Assembly (NCBI RefSeq): GCF_000310145.2
Contig: NZ_AMXA01000014.1
Location: 1 to 64,000 of the forward strand
Source: Thauera sp. 28
GTDB taxonomy: Bacteria; Pseudomonadota; Gammaproteobacteria; Burkholderiales; Rhodocyclaceae
Direction: 5' to 3'
DNA length: 64,000 nucleotides
The position numbers and the translations under genes were made by a program. Below are positions 28,056-36,787 of the stretch, one piece after another. How positions within the stretch are numbered: the first letter of the stretch is position 1; the number at the start of each line of letters is the position of its first letter. The notes below the pieces were generated by a model that was not told the DNA's origin, ran no database searches, and saw only the letters and a program-made list of their open reading frames with translations.

Positions 28056-28856
28056 ATGAGCGCAGTACCCGTTCCCGATGACCAGCCGATGCTGTTGCGT
28101 GAAGACCGCAACGGCGTGACCACCCTCACGCTGAACCGGCCTGCGCAGTTCAACTCGCTGTCGTTCGCGATGCTCGAGACCCTGATCGCGGCTGTGGATG
28201 AGATCGCGCGTGACGAGAGCGTTCGTGTTGTCGTTCTGGCAGGCGAGGGCAAGGCGTTCTGCGCCGGGCACGATCTCAAGGAGATGCGTGCCAACCACGC
28301 GCTCGAGTTCCAGCAACGCCTGTTTCGCCTGTGCGGCAAGTTCATGATGAAGCTGACGGAAATGCCGCAGCCCGTGATTGCCCGTGTCCATGGCATCGCT
28401 ACCGCGGCAGGTTGCCAACTGGTGTCGATGTGCGACCTCGCGGTCGCGGCTGACGTGGCGCGCTTTGCCGTGAGTGGTATCAATGTGGGGCTGTTCTGCG
28501 CTACGCCGGGTGTCGGCCTGTCGCGCAACATGGGGCGCAAGGAGGCCTTCGAGATGCTGGTGACCGGTGACTTCATCGACGCTCGGGAGGCTCAGCGCCG
28601 CGGCCTGGTGAACCGTGTCGTCCCGATCGAGCAACTCGATGATGAGATTGCTGCCCTTGCTGCGTCGATCGTTGCCAAGTCGCCGGTTGCCATCCGCATG
28701 GGCAAGCAGCTGTTCTACAAGCAACTCGAAATGGGAATCGACGCCGCCTACCAAGTTGCGGCCGAGACGATGGCGTGCAACGCGATGTGCGAAGACGCTG
28801 CCGAGGGCATCGACGCCTTCATCGCCAAGCGCAAGCCAGCGTTCAAGGGGCGCTGA
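28056..28856 (+). CDS. Enoyl-CoA hydratase/isomerase family protein
   Basis: Crotonase-fold enzyme, 266 aa. It has the oxyanion-hole segments AFCAGHDLKEM and HGIATAAGCQLVSMCDLAVAA. The sequence GINVGLFCATPGVGLSRNMG resembles the ECHDC3-like branch, so exact reaction and substrate are uncertain. An ATGAGC start follows a GGAGGCGAG ribosome site. It lies downstream of the acyl-CoA ligase and is preceded by its own palindrome at 28000, so it may be separately controlled. Confidence 0.85.
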   Translation: MSAVPVPDDQPMLLREDRNGVTTLTLNRPAQFNSLSFAMLETLIAAVDEIARDESVRVVVLAGEGKAFCAGHDLKEMRANHALEFQQRLFRLCGKFMMKLTEMPQPVIARVHGIATAAGCQLVSMCDLAVAADVARFAVSGINVGLFCATPGVGLSRNMGRKEAFEMLVTGDFIDAREAQRRGLVNRVVPIEQLDDEIAALAASIVAKSPVAIRMGKQLFYKQLEMGIDAAYQVAAETMACNAMCEDAAEGIDAFIAKRKPAFKGR

Positions 28857-28886
28857 CGCGAGCGGCCGCGCCGGGAACTGCCGCAC

Positions 28887-29657
28887 ATGCTCATCGACAC
28901 CCATGTCCATCTCGACGCAGCGGAGTTCGACGGCGACCGCGAGGCGCTGATCTCACAGGCACGCGCCGCAGGGGTCGCAGGTTTCGTGGTGCCGGCCGTT
29001 GCCGCGGCTAACTTCGCCGCGGTCCGCGCGCTTGCAGGTGCGCGGACCGACACCTGCTGTGCGCTGGGTATTCACCCGCTTTACGTCATGCAGGCGCAGA
29101 TGGCGGACCTTGATGTGCTGGACGACGAGTTGCAGCGCGGTGGGGTGGTCGCAGTCGGCGAGATCGGGCTGGACAACCATGTCACCGACGTCGATCCGGT
29201 CCGCCAGCACGAGTTCTTCGTCGCTCAGCTCAGACTGGCGCGTCGGCATGCCTTGCCAGTGATCCTTCATGTGCGTCGAGCGATCGACCCCATCCTTGCC
29301 CAGTTGCGCCGCTTCGAATTGCGTGGCGGTATTGCCCACGCCTTCAATGGTAGCCGTCAGCAGGCCGAGCAGTTCATTGCACTCGGCTTCAAACTGGGAT
29401 TCGGGGGGGCAATGACCTTCGATGGTTCCACCCGTATCCGCGACCTGGCGCGTTGCCTGCCGCTCGATGTCATCGTGCTCGAGACCGATGCCCCGGATAT
29501 CCCTCCGGCGTGGGGGCAGGGCAGCCGCAATCTGCCGTGCAACCTCAAACGCTATGCAGAAGTGCTTGCAGGATTACGCGGTATTGGGGTCGATGAGGTG
29601 GTGGCGGTTACGGGTCGCAACGCAAGCGCAGCGCTGGGCGGGTGGCAGCCTGGATGA
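28887..29657 (+). CDS. TatD family metal-dependent DNase
   Basis: A 256-aa TatD/amidohydrolase-fold nuclease. Metal ligands are visible in order: THVHLD at the start, VGEIGLDN (Glu), VILHVRRA (His), AHAFNGS (His) and LETDAPDIPP (Asp). TatD proteins are metal-dependent deoxyribonucleases. It starts 31 bases after the hydratase gene on the same strand and ends 27 bases from the convergent tetR gene. Confidence 0.87.
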   Translation: MLIDTHVHLDAAEFDGDREALISQARAAGVAGFVVPAVAAANFAAVRALAGARTDTCCALGIHPLYVMQAQMADLDVLDDELQRGGVVAVGEIGLDNHVTDVDPVRQHEFFVAQLRLARRHALPVILHVRRAIDPILAQLRRFELRGGIAHAFNGSRQQAEQFIALGFKLGFGGAMTFDGSTRIRDLARCLPLDVIVLETDAPDIPPAWGQGSRNLPCNLKRYAEVLAGLRGIGVDEVVAVTGRNASAALGGWQPG

Positions 29658-29683
29658 GTCGCAGGCACGATTGCCCCGCGGGC

Positions 29684-30274
29684 TCAGGCACGCGGACTCG
29701 ACGACCGGGCGATGAGATCTGCAATGTCGCGCTTCAGGCGTGGGATGTCGCTGTCGAACTTGTCGTAGATCATCAGCGAAACGCCAAATACGTACGCATA
29801 GAGCAGCATGCATCGGCTCGAAGCTTCTTCGAGTGGTACACCACAGGCGAGAAAGAGCTCGCGCGCGCAGCGCAGGCGGACATCATCGACTTCGGCGACG
29901 ATTGCGCTTGCCTCCGCGTCGCGACGCGCCCAGTCGCGCACTGCAAGCTCGATCATCATGCCGCGCCGGCTTCGATTCGCGCTGTACACGTCGATGACGT
30001 GGTAGATCTGCTCAAGCTCGCGCCCCGGCTGGGCTCGCGTCTGTTTGATGATGTCGCGGATGCGCCCTTCCTTCCAGTGCTGCAGAACACCGAGGAGCAG
30101 GTCGCGGCGATCGGTGAAGTGCCAGTAGAAGCTGCCCTTGGTGACCTTGAGGCGCTTGGCCAGGACTTCCACCCGCAGGCCGGCAATGCCTTCTTCGGCC
30201 AGGACTTCGATTGCGCCGACAATCCAGGCGTCGCGGTCGAGCTGGGTGCGGGGTTTCTTTGCTATGGTTTCCAT
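29684..30274 (-). CDS. TetR family transcriptional regulator
   Basis: A 196-aa regulator. The N-terminal helix-turn-helix is clear: AIEVLAEEGIAGLRVEVLAKRLKVTKGSFYWHF, ending in the typical GSFYWHF. The C-terminal ligand domain is specific to the protein. Start chosen at METIAKKP (30274); an upstream in-frame ATG at 30304 falls in the operator region. It is divergent from etfBA, with two operator-like palindromes in between, so it may repress both itself and the ETF genes. Ligand unknown, plausibly an acyl-CoA. Confidence 0.88.
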   Translation of the reverse strand: METIAKKPRTQLDRDAWIVGAIEVLAEEGIAGLRVEVLAKRLKVTKGSFYWHFTDRRDLLLGVLQHWKEGRIRDIIKQTRAQPGRELEQIYHVIDVYSANRSRRGMMIELAVRDWARRDAEASAIVAEVDDVRLRCARELFLACGVPLEEASSRCMLLYAYVFGVSLMIYDKFDSDIPRLKRDIADLIARSSSPRA

Positions 30275-30301
30275 ACGGCGTAGTATTGACGATTCTGCCT
30301 C

Positions 30302-30337
30302 CATACGCTACCGTATGCGCCATACCAATCCGTATGG
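30302..30337. promoter_or_regulatory. Two palindromic operator candidates between tetR and etfB
   Basis: CATACG-CTAC-CGTATG at 30302-30317 has perfect 6-bp arms. CCATAC-CAATC-CGTATGG at 30320-30337 repeats the same half-sites. A further CCATACGG half-site covers the regulator's start codon at 30271. Repeated CATACGG half-sites next to a tetR gene are the usual autoregulation pattern. Confidence 0.6.
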
Positions 30338-30391
30338 CTTCTGTGCCGCAGTGCAGCAGTGCCTTCCGGTGAGGGCGGTGACATAATTCAT

Positions 30392-30418
30392 GAGTCCCTG
30401 TACGCGGTGCAGGGACTC
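30392..30418 (+). other. Hairpin in the etfB leader
   Basis: GAGTCCCTG / CAGGGACTC, perfect 9-bp arms with a 9-base loop, 30 bases before the etfB GTG. There is no T run. It could be a leader RNA structure or a weak terminator for transcription arriving from the left. Confidence 0.4.
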
Positions 30419-30447
30419 AATCAGTAATAACAGAGGAGCGCGGCAGA

Positions 30448-31197
30448 GTGAAGATTCTGGTACCCGTCAAACGCGTTGTCGATTACAACGTCAAGGTTCG
30501 CGTCAAGGCCGACGGCAGTGGTGTGGACATCGCCAACGTCAAGATGAGCATGAACCCCTTCGACGAGATCGCAGTGGAAGAAGCTGTGCGCCTGAAAGAG
30601 GCCGGTGTGGCCACCGAAGTCGTTGCGGTAAGTTGCGGCATCGGTGCTTGCCAGGAAACCTTGCGCGCGGCGATGGCTATCGGTGCCGATCGCGGCGTCC
30701 TGGTAGAGACCGACGTCGAGCTGCAGCCCCTGGCCGTTGCCAAGCTGCTCAAGGCGGTGTGCGACAAAGAGCAGCCTAACCTGGTGATCTGCGGCAAGCA
30801 GGCCATCGATGATGACGCCAACCAGACCGGCCAGATGCTTTCTGCGCTGATGGGCTGGCCGCAGGCAACGTTTGCGTCGAAGGTGGCGCTTGCCGACGGC
30901 AAGGCGGCGGTGACGCGCGAGATCGACGGCGGCCTCGAGACGCTGTCCGTCTCGCTGCCGGCGGTGGTGACCACCGATCTGCGCCTGAACGAGCCGCGCT
31001 ACGCCACGCTGCCCAACATCATGAAGGCCAAGAAAAAGCCGCTCGACACCGTCAAGCCTGCCGATCTGGGCGTCGATGTTGCTCCGCGCCTGACCACCCT
31101 CAAGGTCTCCGAGCCGCCCAAGCGCAGTGCAGGTGAACGCGTGGCTGATGTTGCGCAGCTGGTCGACAAACTCAAGAACGTTGCGAAGGTGATCTGA
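30448..31197 (+). CDS. etfB: Electron transfer flavoprotein, beta subunit
   Basis: AMP-binding subunit of ETF, which takes electrons from acyl-CoA dehydrogenases to the quinone pool. The 249-aa product starts at GTG with [20 protein letters not shown] and has the ETF-beta signature region [19 protein letters not shown] and [26 protein letters not shown] lies upstream. Two bases separate it from etfA. Confidence 0.96.
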   Translation: MKILVPVKRVVDYNVKVRVKADGSGVDIANVKMSMNPFDEIAVEEAVRLKEAGVATEVVAVSCGIGACQETLRAAMAIGADRGVLVETDVELQPLAVAKLLKAVCDKEQPNLVICGKQAIDDDANQTGQMLSALMGWPQATFASKVALADGKAAVTREIDGGLETLSVSLPAVVTTDLRLNEPRYATLPNIMKAKKKPLDTVKPADLGVDVAPRLTTLKVSEPPKRSAGERVADVAQLVDKLKNVAKVI

Positions 31198-31199
31198 AC

Positions 31200-32129
31200 A
31201 TGGCCATTCTCGTCATTGCTGAACACGACAATCAGTCCATCAAGGCCGCCACGCTCAACACCGTCACCGCAGCAGGCAAGCTCGGCGGCGACGTACACAT
31301 GCTTGTTGCGGGCGCCGGTTGCAGCGCCGCGGCAGAGGCGGCGGCCAAGGTCGCCGGCGTGGCCAAGGTGCTGGTGTGCGACGCGCCCCACTACGAGACC
31401 CAGACCGCCGAGAACGTTGCCGAGTTGGTGAAGGGTCTGGCGCAGGGCTACAGTCACGTGCTTGCGCCCGCTACCTCGGCTGGCAAGAACATGCTGCCGC
31501 GCGTGGCCGCGCTGCTCGACGTCGCACAGATCAGCGATATCGTCGCTGTTGAGGCGCCCGACACCTTCGTCCGCCCGATCTACGCCGGCAATGCGCTGGC
31601 GACCGTCAAGAGTGCGGATGCCATCAAGTTGATTACCGTGCGTACCACAGCCTTCGATGCCGCAGGCGACGGCAATGCCGCGCCGGTCGAGGCGGTTGCC
31701 GCAGGCGCTGATCTGGGCACGACCGCGCTGGTTGGCCGCGAGATCACGAAGAGCGCGCGTCCCGAGCTCGGGGCGGCCAAGATCATCGTTTCCGGTGGTC
31801 GTGGCCTTGGCAGCGGTGACAACTACCACCAGTTGCTCGAACCGCTCGCCGACAAGCTCGGTGCGGCGCTGGGTGCATCGCGCGCGGCGGTCGACGCGGG
31901 CTATGTGCCGAACGACTACCAGGTCGGTCAGACTGGCAAGATCGTTGCGCCGCAGCTCTATATCGCCATCGGTATCTCGGGGGCGATCCAGCACCTGGCA
32001 GGCATGAAGGATTCCAAGGTGATCGTGGCGATCAACAAGGACCCCGAAGCGCCGATCTTCCAGGTTGCCGACTACGGTCTCGTGGGCGACCTGTTCCAGG
32101 TCGTGCCCGAGCTGACCGGCGCGGTCTGA
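31200..32129 (+). CDS. etfA: Electron transfer flavoprotein, alpha subunit
   Basis: FAD-binding subunit of ETF, 309 aa. The C-terminal FAD domain is intact: [52 protein letters not shown] and [22 protein letters not shown]. Together with EtfB and the acyl-CoA dehydrogenase downstream it forms an acyl-CoA oxidation unit. Confidence 0.96.
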   Translation: MAILVIAEHDNQSIKAATLNTVTAAGKLGGDVHMLVAGAGCSAAAEAAAKVAGVAKVLVCDAPHYETQTAENVAELVKGLAQGYSHVLAPATSAGKNMLPRVAALLDVAQISDIVAVEAPDTFVRPIYAGNALATVKSADAIKLITVRTTAFDAAGDGNAAPVEAVAAGADLGTTALVGREITKSARPELGAAKIIVSGGRGLGSGDNYHQLLEPLADKLGAALGASRAAVDAGYVPNDYQVGQTGKIVAPQLYIAIGISGAIQHLAGMKDSKVIVAINKDPEAPIFQVADYGLVGDLFQVVPELTGAV

Positions 32130-32156
32130 TCGGTCAGTACCGGCGCGGTCGCCAGC

Positions 32157-32822
32157 GTGAACCTTCCTGCATCGCTGTATTCCACGGCGTGGCATGGGGT
32201 GATGCTGGCGATCACGCTGGCGGCTTTATACGGTATCGCGCGCCGCGCTCCCTGGGCGCGGCTGCGTGACGGCAGTCAGGTCAATCTCTTGCTGGGTTTC
32301 GCCGTCGGCGTGATGCTGATGTGGAGCCTGAAGGCCGGGGTGCAACCCGGCTTGAACCTGCACATGCTGGGAGCGATGGCTGCAACGCTGGCGCTCGGTC
32401 CGTGGCTTGCCCTGGTGGCGCTCGCGCTGGCATTGACCGGTGTGACCTTGAATGGCGCCGTGGAGTGGGTGGCATGGCCGCTCAACTTCGTGCTGATGGC
32501 CGTGGTGCCGGTAGGCCTCGCCTACGCGATTCAGCGTGCGATCGAGCGCTGGTTGCCGGCGCACTTCTTCGTGTTCGTATTCCTCACCAGCTTCGCGGGT
32601 GCCGCGCTGACGGTGATCTTGCAGGGAACGGTGAGCTCGCTCTCGTTGGTGCTTGCTGGCGCATACAGTGCCGGTTTCCTCCTTGGCGAGTATTTGCCGT
32701 TCTTCCTGCTGCTCGGTTTTTCTGAGGCCTGGATCAGCGGGGCAGTCATCACGCTGATGGTGGTCTATCGACCCGACTGGGTGGCGGCATTCGACGATCG
32801 CCGTTACCTGATCGGCAAGTAA
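32157..32822 (+). CDS. CbiM-like energy-coupling-factor transporter permease
   Basis: A 221-aa integral membrane protein with about six hydrophobic segments, starting at GTG 28 bases after etfA. The pattern (GFAVGVMLMWSLKAGVQPGLNLHMLGAMAATLALGP early, AGAYSAGFLLGEYLPF late) matches the CbiM/substrate-binding family used for cobalt or nickel uptake, although CbiM's N-terminal metal-binding His region (M-H-x) is absent and no ATPase gene is nearby. It lies inside the acyl-CoA gene cluster, so transport of something else is possible. Confidence 0.6.
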   Translation: MNLPASLYSTAWHGVMLAITLAALYGIARRAPWARLRDGSQVNLLLGFAVGVMLMWSLKAGVQPGLNLHMLGAMAATLALGPWLALVALALALTGVTLNGAVEWVAWPLNFVLMAVVPVGLAYAIQRAIERWLPAHFFVFVFLTSFAGAALTVILQGTVSSLSLVLAGAYSAGFLLGEYLPFFLLLGFSEAWISGAVITLMVVYRPDWVAAFDDRRYLIGK

Positions 32823-32868
32823 CAAATCCGTATCGGCTTAATACACCTTCCCTGGAGCGACGACCCTG

Positions 32869-34665
32869 ATGAGCAACTACAACGCCCCTCTCCGTGACAT
32901 GCAGTTCGTCATGAACGAACTCGCCGACCTCGATGCCGTGATCCAACTGCCGGGCAACGAGGAAGTGTCTGCCGACCTCGTGGACGCAATTCTCGAGGAG
33001 GCCGACAAGTTTGCGTCCGGCGTGCTGGCCCCGCTGAACTGGACTGGTGACCAGGAGGGTGCCAAATGGAGCGACGGTGAAGTCGCGACCGCACCAGGCT
33101 GGAAGGACGCCTACAAGCAATTCACCGAATCTGGGTGGACTGCACTTCCTTGCGACCCCGAATACGGTGGTCAGGGCCTGCCCAAGCTGCTGGCGACTGG
33201 CGTGATGGAGATGTGGAAGTCGGCCAACATGGCCTTCTCGCTGTGCCCGATGCTGACCAGTGGTGCAATCGAGGCGCTCATGCTGCGCGGCACGGATGAG
33301 CAGAAGAGCATGTATCTGCCCAAGATGGTCTCCGGCGAATGGACCGGCACCATGAACCTGACGGAGCCGCAGGCCGGTTCCGACCTGGCCGCCGTGCGTA
33401 CCAAGGCCGAGCCGCAGGGTGATGGCACCTACAAGATCTTCGGTCAGAAGATCTTCATCACTTATGGCGAGCACGACCTCACCGACAACATCATTCATCT
33501 CGTGCTGGCCCGCCTGCCGGATGCACCCGAAGGCGTGAAGGGCATCTCGCTGTTCGTGGTGCCGAAGTTCCTCGTCAATGCCGATGGCAGCCTGGGCGCA
33601 CGCAACGACGTGCACTGCGTGTCGATCGAACACAAGCTCGGCATCCACGCAAGCCCGACCGCCGTGCTCGCCTTCGGCGACAAGGGCGGCGCGATCGGTA
33701 CTCTGGTCGGCGAGCCGAACCGCGGCCTCGAGTACATGTTCATCATGATGAACGAAGCCCGCTTTGCAGTCGGCATGGAAGGCCTGGCCCTGTCCGAGCG
33801 CGCCTACCAGCATGCGCTGCAGTACGCCAAGGATCGCGTGCAGGGTACGGACGCCGGCGTGCGGGGCGGCCCCAAGGTCAACATCCTGCATCATGCCGAT
33901 GTGCGCCGCTTGCTCATGAACATGAAGAGCAAGACCGAAGCCATGCGTGCGCTCGCCTACGTCGTCGGCGCGGCCTTCGACAAGGCGCACAACCATGCTG
34001 ACGAAGCCGTGCGCGTACAGAACCAGGCTTTTGTCGACCTGATGATCCCTGTGGTCAAGGGTTGGTGCACGGAGAACGCGATCGACGTCACGTCCAATGG
34101 CGTGCAGGTGCACGGCGGCATGGGCTTCATCGAGGAGACGGGTGCAGCGCAGCACTTCCGTGACGCTCGCATCACGACCATCTACGAGGGCACGACTGCG
34201 ATCCAGGCCAATGACCTGATCGGCCGCAAGATCGCCCGCGAGAACGGCGTGACCATTGCCGGCGTGGTGGCTCAGATGCGTGCAGTCGAGGCCGAACTCG
34301 CCGCCGTCGACGGCGAGGCCTTTGCTGCCATCCGCAAGGCACTGGGTGCCGGCATCGCTGCTGTGGAGGAGGCGGTTGCCTACATCCTCGCCACCTACGC
34401 TAAGGACATCAAGGCGGCCTCGGTTGGCTCGGTGCCTTTCCTGAAGCTGCTTGGCATCGTCGCCGGTGGCTGGCAGATGGCGCGCGCGGCACTGGTGTCC
34501 CGGCGCAAGCTGGAAGCTGGCGGGGGCGAGGCGAGTTTCTACAAGACCAAGATCGTCACCGCACGCTTCTATGCCGATCACGTCCTGGCGCAAGCACCTG
34601 GCCTCGCCTACACGGTGGTCAATGGTGCAGCCGGTGCTCTGGAACTCGCCGAAGAGAACTTCTGA
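32869..34665 (+). CDS. Acyl-CoA dehydrogenase (large, DmdC-like)
   Basis: Flavin-dependent acyl-CoA dehydrogenase of 598 aa, belonging to the long form with an extra C-terminal domain. Visible motifs: MNLTEPQAGSDLAAVRTKA (FAD/substrate region), KIFITYGEHDL, VQVHGGMGFIEETGAAQHFRDARI and IYEGTTAIQANDLIGRK. Similar proteins include the methylthiopropionyl-CoA dehydrogenase DmdC. It sits downstream of etfBA, its likely electron acceptor, and ends before a strong terminator. Substrate not determined. Confidence 0.9.
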   Translation: MSNYNAPLRDMQFVMNELADLDAVIQLPGNEEVSADLVDAILEEADKFASGVLAPLNWTGDQEGAKWSDGEVATAPGWKDAYKQFTESGWTALPCDPEYGGQGLPKLLATGVMEMWKSANMAFSLCPMLTSGAIEALMLRGTDEQKSMYLPKMVSGEWTGTMNLTEPQAGSDLAAVRTKAEPQGDGTYKIFGQKIFITYGEHDLTDNIIHLVLARLPDAPEGVKGISLFVVPKFLVNADGSLGARNDVHCVSIEHKLGIHASPTAVLAFGDKGGAIGTLVGEPNRGLEYMFIMMNEARFAVGMEGLALSERAYQHALQYAKDRVQGTDAGVRGGPKVNILHHADVRRLLMNMKSKTEAMRALAYVVGAAFDKAHNHADEAVRVQNQAFVDLMIPVVKGWCTENAIDVTSNGVQVHGGMGFIEETGAAQHFRDARITTIYEGTTAIQANDLIGRKIARENGVTIAGVVAQMRAVEAELAAVDGEAFAAIRKALGAGIAAVEEAVAYILATYAKDIKAASVGSVPFLKLLGIVAGGWQMARAALVSRRKLEAGGGEASFYKTKIVTARFYADHVLAQAPGLAYTVVNGAAGALELAEENF

Positions 34666-34713
34666 GCCCCGACCCGGAGGCCGCTGCCTACTGAGGCGGC
34701 GGCAAGCGGAGCA

Positions 34714-34750
34714 AAAAGGCCCGACCGGCGCATGCCGGGTCGGGCCTTTT
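34714..34750. terminator. Bidirectional terminator between the acyl-CoA dehydrogenase and ppiC
   Basis: Perfect 13-bp arms AAAAGGCCCGACC / GGTCGGGCCTTTT around an 11-base loop. T-run on the right and A-run on the left allow termination in both directions, matching the convergent genes. Confidence 0.85.
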
Positions 34751-34802
34751 GGTGTAGGCGCGCCTGACTTGGCAGACGCAGTGCAGGCGCGCCGTCAGTG
34801 CG

Positions 34803-35585
34803 TCACTCCACCTTCGCCTTCTCGCGCAGCTCGAGCACATGGCGTTCGACCATCTGCTGCTGCAGGCGCTGTTGAAGCTGGGGCTTCACCTCTTCGAACG
34901 GAGGGGCCTGGACAGCGCGCACGTCATCGAGCTGGATGACGTGATAGCCAAAATCGCTCTTGACCGGGGTACGGGTGTACTTGCCCTTCTCGAGGCCCAC
35001 CATTGCATCGGCAAAGGGCTTCACGAACATGCCGGGGTTGCTCCAGCCGAGTTCGCCGCCACGCTCACGAGAGCCCGGATCACGGGACTCCTTGGCGACT
35101 TCTGCAAATGGCGTACCGTTCTGCAGGCGGGCGATGATCGCCTTGGCCTCAATCTCGGTCTCCACGAGGACATGGCGCGGGAGGTATTCCTTGTCGCCCA
35201 TGCGCCCCTTGATGGCATCGTATTCCTTCTGCAGTTCGGCGTCGCTCACGGCGTTGGTGCGTACGTACTCCTGCAGGTAGGCGCGGATCAGGATGGCTTG
35301 GCGCGCCATGTCCATCTGAGCCTGCACATCAGCCTTCTTGTCCAGCCCCTTCTTGGCGGCTTCCTGCGCCAGCACTTCGCGGCGCACGAGTTCCTCGCGG
35401 ATCGCGCCCTGCAGTTGTTCGCTCTCGGGAACGCCCTGGGCACGCTGCTCGGCCATCATGGCTTCTGCACGCGCAGCCGGAATGGCAACGCCATTGACCT
35501 TGGCGAGCGAGTCGGCAGCGAGTGCGGGGAGGGCGAGGAAGCCGGCCAGCAGCGTGACGGCGAGGCGGCTCGGGAACTGTTTCAT
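34803..35585 (-). CDS. Periplasmic parvulin-type peptidyl-prolyl isomerase
   Basis: A 260-aa PpiC/SurA-type foldase. The start MKQFPSRLAVTLLAGFLALP and ALAADS give a Sec signal peptide. A parvulin domain runs from about EYLPRHVLVETEIEAKAI through GGELGWSNPGMFVKPF to SDFGYHVIQLDDVR. An upstream ATG at 35606 is in frame, but 35585 has GAAGGAATCTCC in front and gives the compact signal peptide. It is 10 bases after bolA on the same strand; the two may be co-transcribed. Confidence 0.87.
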   Translation of the reverse strand: MKQFPSRLAVTLLAGFLALPALAADSLAKVNGVAIPAARAEAMMAEQRAQGVPESEQLQGAIREELVRREVLAQEAAKKGLDKKADVQAQMDMARQAILIRAYLQEYVRTNAVSDAELQKEYDAIKGRMGDKEYLPRHVLVETEIEAKAIIARLQNGTPFAEVAKESRDPGSRERGGELGWSNPGMFVKPFADAMVGLEKGKYTRTPVKSDFGYHVIQLDDVRAVQAPPFEEVKPQLQQRLQQQMVERHVLELREKAKVE

Positions 35586-35595
35586 GGAGATTCCT

Positions 35596-35883
35596 TCAGT
35601 TTTCATGTGTGGTGGCCTCTGTGGCCGAAAGCGCGCGAATGGCAAGCGCATGGATGTCCTTCTTCATCATGTCGCCAAGCGCGGTGTAGATCATACGCTG
35701 TCGCTGCACTCTGCTGCAGCCTTCGAAAGCATCGGAAACGATGTAAAGCCGATAGTGCCCACCGCCTTCTCGGGCGCCGGCGTGGCCGGCATGCAGGGCA
35801 CTCTCGTCCTCGATCTCGAGTACCCGGGTCTGGAAGCCCTGGGCCAGGATTGCGCGCATGCGCTCGACGGTCTGCGCGCTCAC
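35596..35883 (-). CDS. bolA: BolA family protein
   Basis: A 95-aa BolA-type protein, which usually works with monothiol glutaredoxins in iron handling. Family features: VERMRAILAQGF at the start, LEIEDESALHAGHAGA, HYRLYIVSDAFEG and a late HALAIRAL. The GTG at 35883 overlaps the yciI stop (GTGA); no better start in this frame lies outside yciI. Operon with yciI and yciB upstream and ppiC downstream. Confidence 0.85.
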   Translation of the reverse strand: MSAQTVERMRAILAQGFQTRVLEIEDESALHAGHAGAREGGGHYRLYIVSDAFEGCSRVQRQRMIYTALGDMMKKDIHALAIRALSATEATTHEN

Positions 35884-36179
35884 GGCAAGGTCTTGCGGAA
35901 AGGACGCACGGTCACCTGCGCGAACACGCCGGCCCGGGTATAGGGGTCTTCGCGTGCCCACGCTTCAGCGCTGGCGAGCGAGTCGAACTCGGCCACAATC
36001 AAGCTGCCCAGGAAGCCCGCAGGCCCCGGGTCGGGTGAGTCGATTGCGGGCATCGGACCCGCCAGCAACAGCCGCCCTTCGTTGCGCAGCAGCTCCAGGC
36101 GAGCGACGTGTTCGGGACGGACGGCAAGTCTCGTATCGAGCGTGCCCGGTGCGTCCTCGCCGATCAATGCGTAGTACAT
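35880..36179 (-). CDS. YciI family protein
   Basis: A 99-aa small protein of the YciI fold starting [14 protein letters not shown]. The late block SLASAEAWAREDPYTRAGVFAQVTVRPF is characteristic. Catalytic role unknown. It shares a base with the yciB stop (TGATG) and 4 bases with bolA, so the three genes are translationally coupled. Confidence 0.87.
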   Translation of the reverse strand: MYYALIGEDAPGTLDTRLAVRPEHVARLELLRNEGRLLLAGPMPAIDSPDPGPAGFLGSLIVAEFDSLASAEAWAREDPYTRAGVFAQVTVRPFRKTLP

Positions 36180-36787
36180 CAGTTGGTTTCCTCTTCCATG
36201 TGGCGTGACAGATAGAAGCCTTGAGCCAGAACGAATGCGAGCATCAGGCCAAGGCCGCCGAACATCTTGAAGTTGACCCATGCTTCTTCGCTGAAGTTGT
36301 AGGCGACATAGAGGTTGAGCACACCCATGGCAACGAAGAAGCACGCCCATGCGGCGTTGAGCCGTCCCCACACCTGATCGGGCAGTTGGATCTGCGCTTC
36401 AAGCATTTTGCGGATGAGGTTGCGCTTGAGGATCAGGGCCGATCCAAGCAACACGAAGCCGAACAACCAGTAAAGTGCCGTCGGCTTCCACTTGATGAAG
36501 GTGGGGTTGTGAAAGAACAGTGTGGCACCGCCGAACACGACAATGATGCCAAGGCTAACCCACAGCATGTTGTCGACCTTGCGATGACGGAGCCATACAA
36601 GCGCGATCTGCAAGCCTGTGGCGACGATGGCGACGAACGTGGCGATGAGGATGGGCGCCTGCGACGGCGCGATGTCACCCCCGAGCCAGCCGGAGGCCAA
36701 TGCATGGGCGGTATCCGGGTTTGCACCGCCGAGCTTGTAGGCGGCAAAGAACAGGATGACGGGGAGGAGATCGAAGAGGATTTTCAT
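36179..36787 (-). CDS. yciB: Septation protein A / YciB family inner-membrane protein
   Basis: A 202-aa protein with about five membrane segments, starting [20 protein letters not shown], typical of the YciB (IspZ) family linked to septation and envelope integrity. Its conserved [19 protein letters not shown] and a C-terminal charged tail are visible. ATGA overlap with the sensor kinase gene upstream and shared base with yciI downstream. Confidence 0.93.
   Translation of the reverse strand: MKILFDLLPVILFFAAYKLGGANPDTAHALASGWLGGDIAPSQAPILIATFVAIVATGLQIALVWLRHRKVDNMLWVSLGIIVVFGGATLFFHNPTFIKWKPTALYWLFGFVLLGSALILKRNLIRKMLEAQIQLPDQVWGRLNAAWACFFVAMGVLNLYVAYNFSEEAWVNFKMFGGLGLMLAFVLAQGFYLSRHMEEETN

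Noticed and set aside
32749-34593. 614-codon open frame opposite the acyl-CoA dehydrogenase gene
   Set aside because: Shadow of a strong gene; His/Asp/Gly-rich translation with no domain, and it crosses the strong terminator-side gene boundary without a ribosome site.
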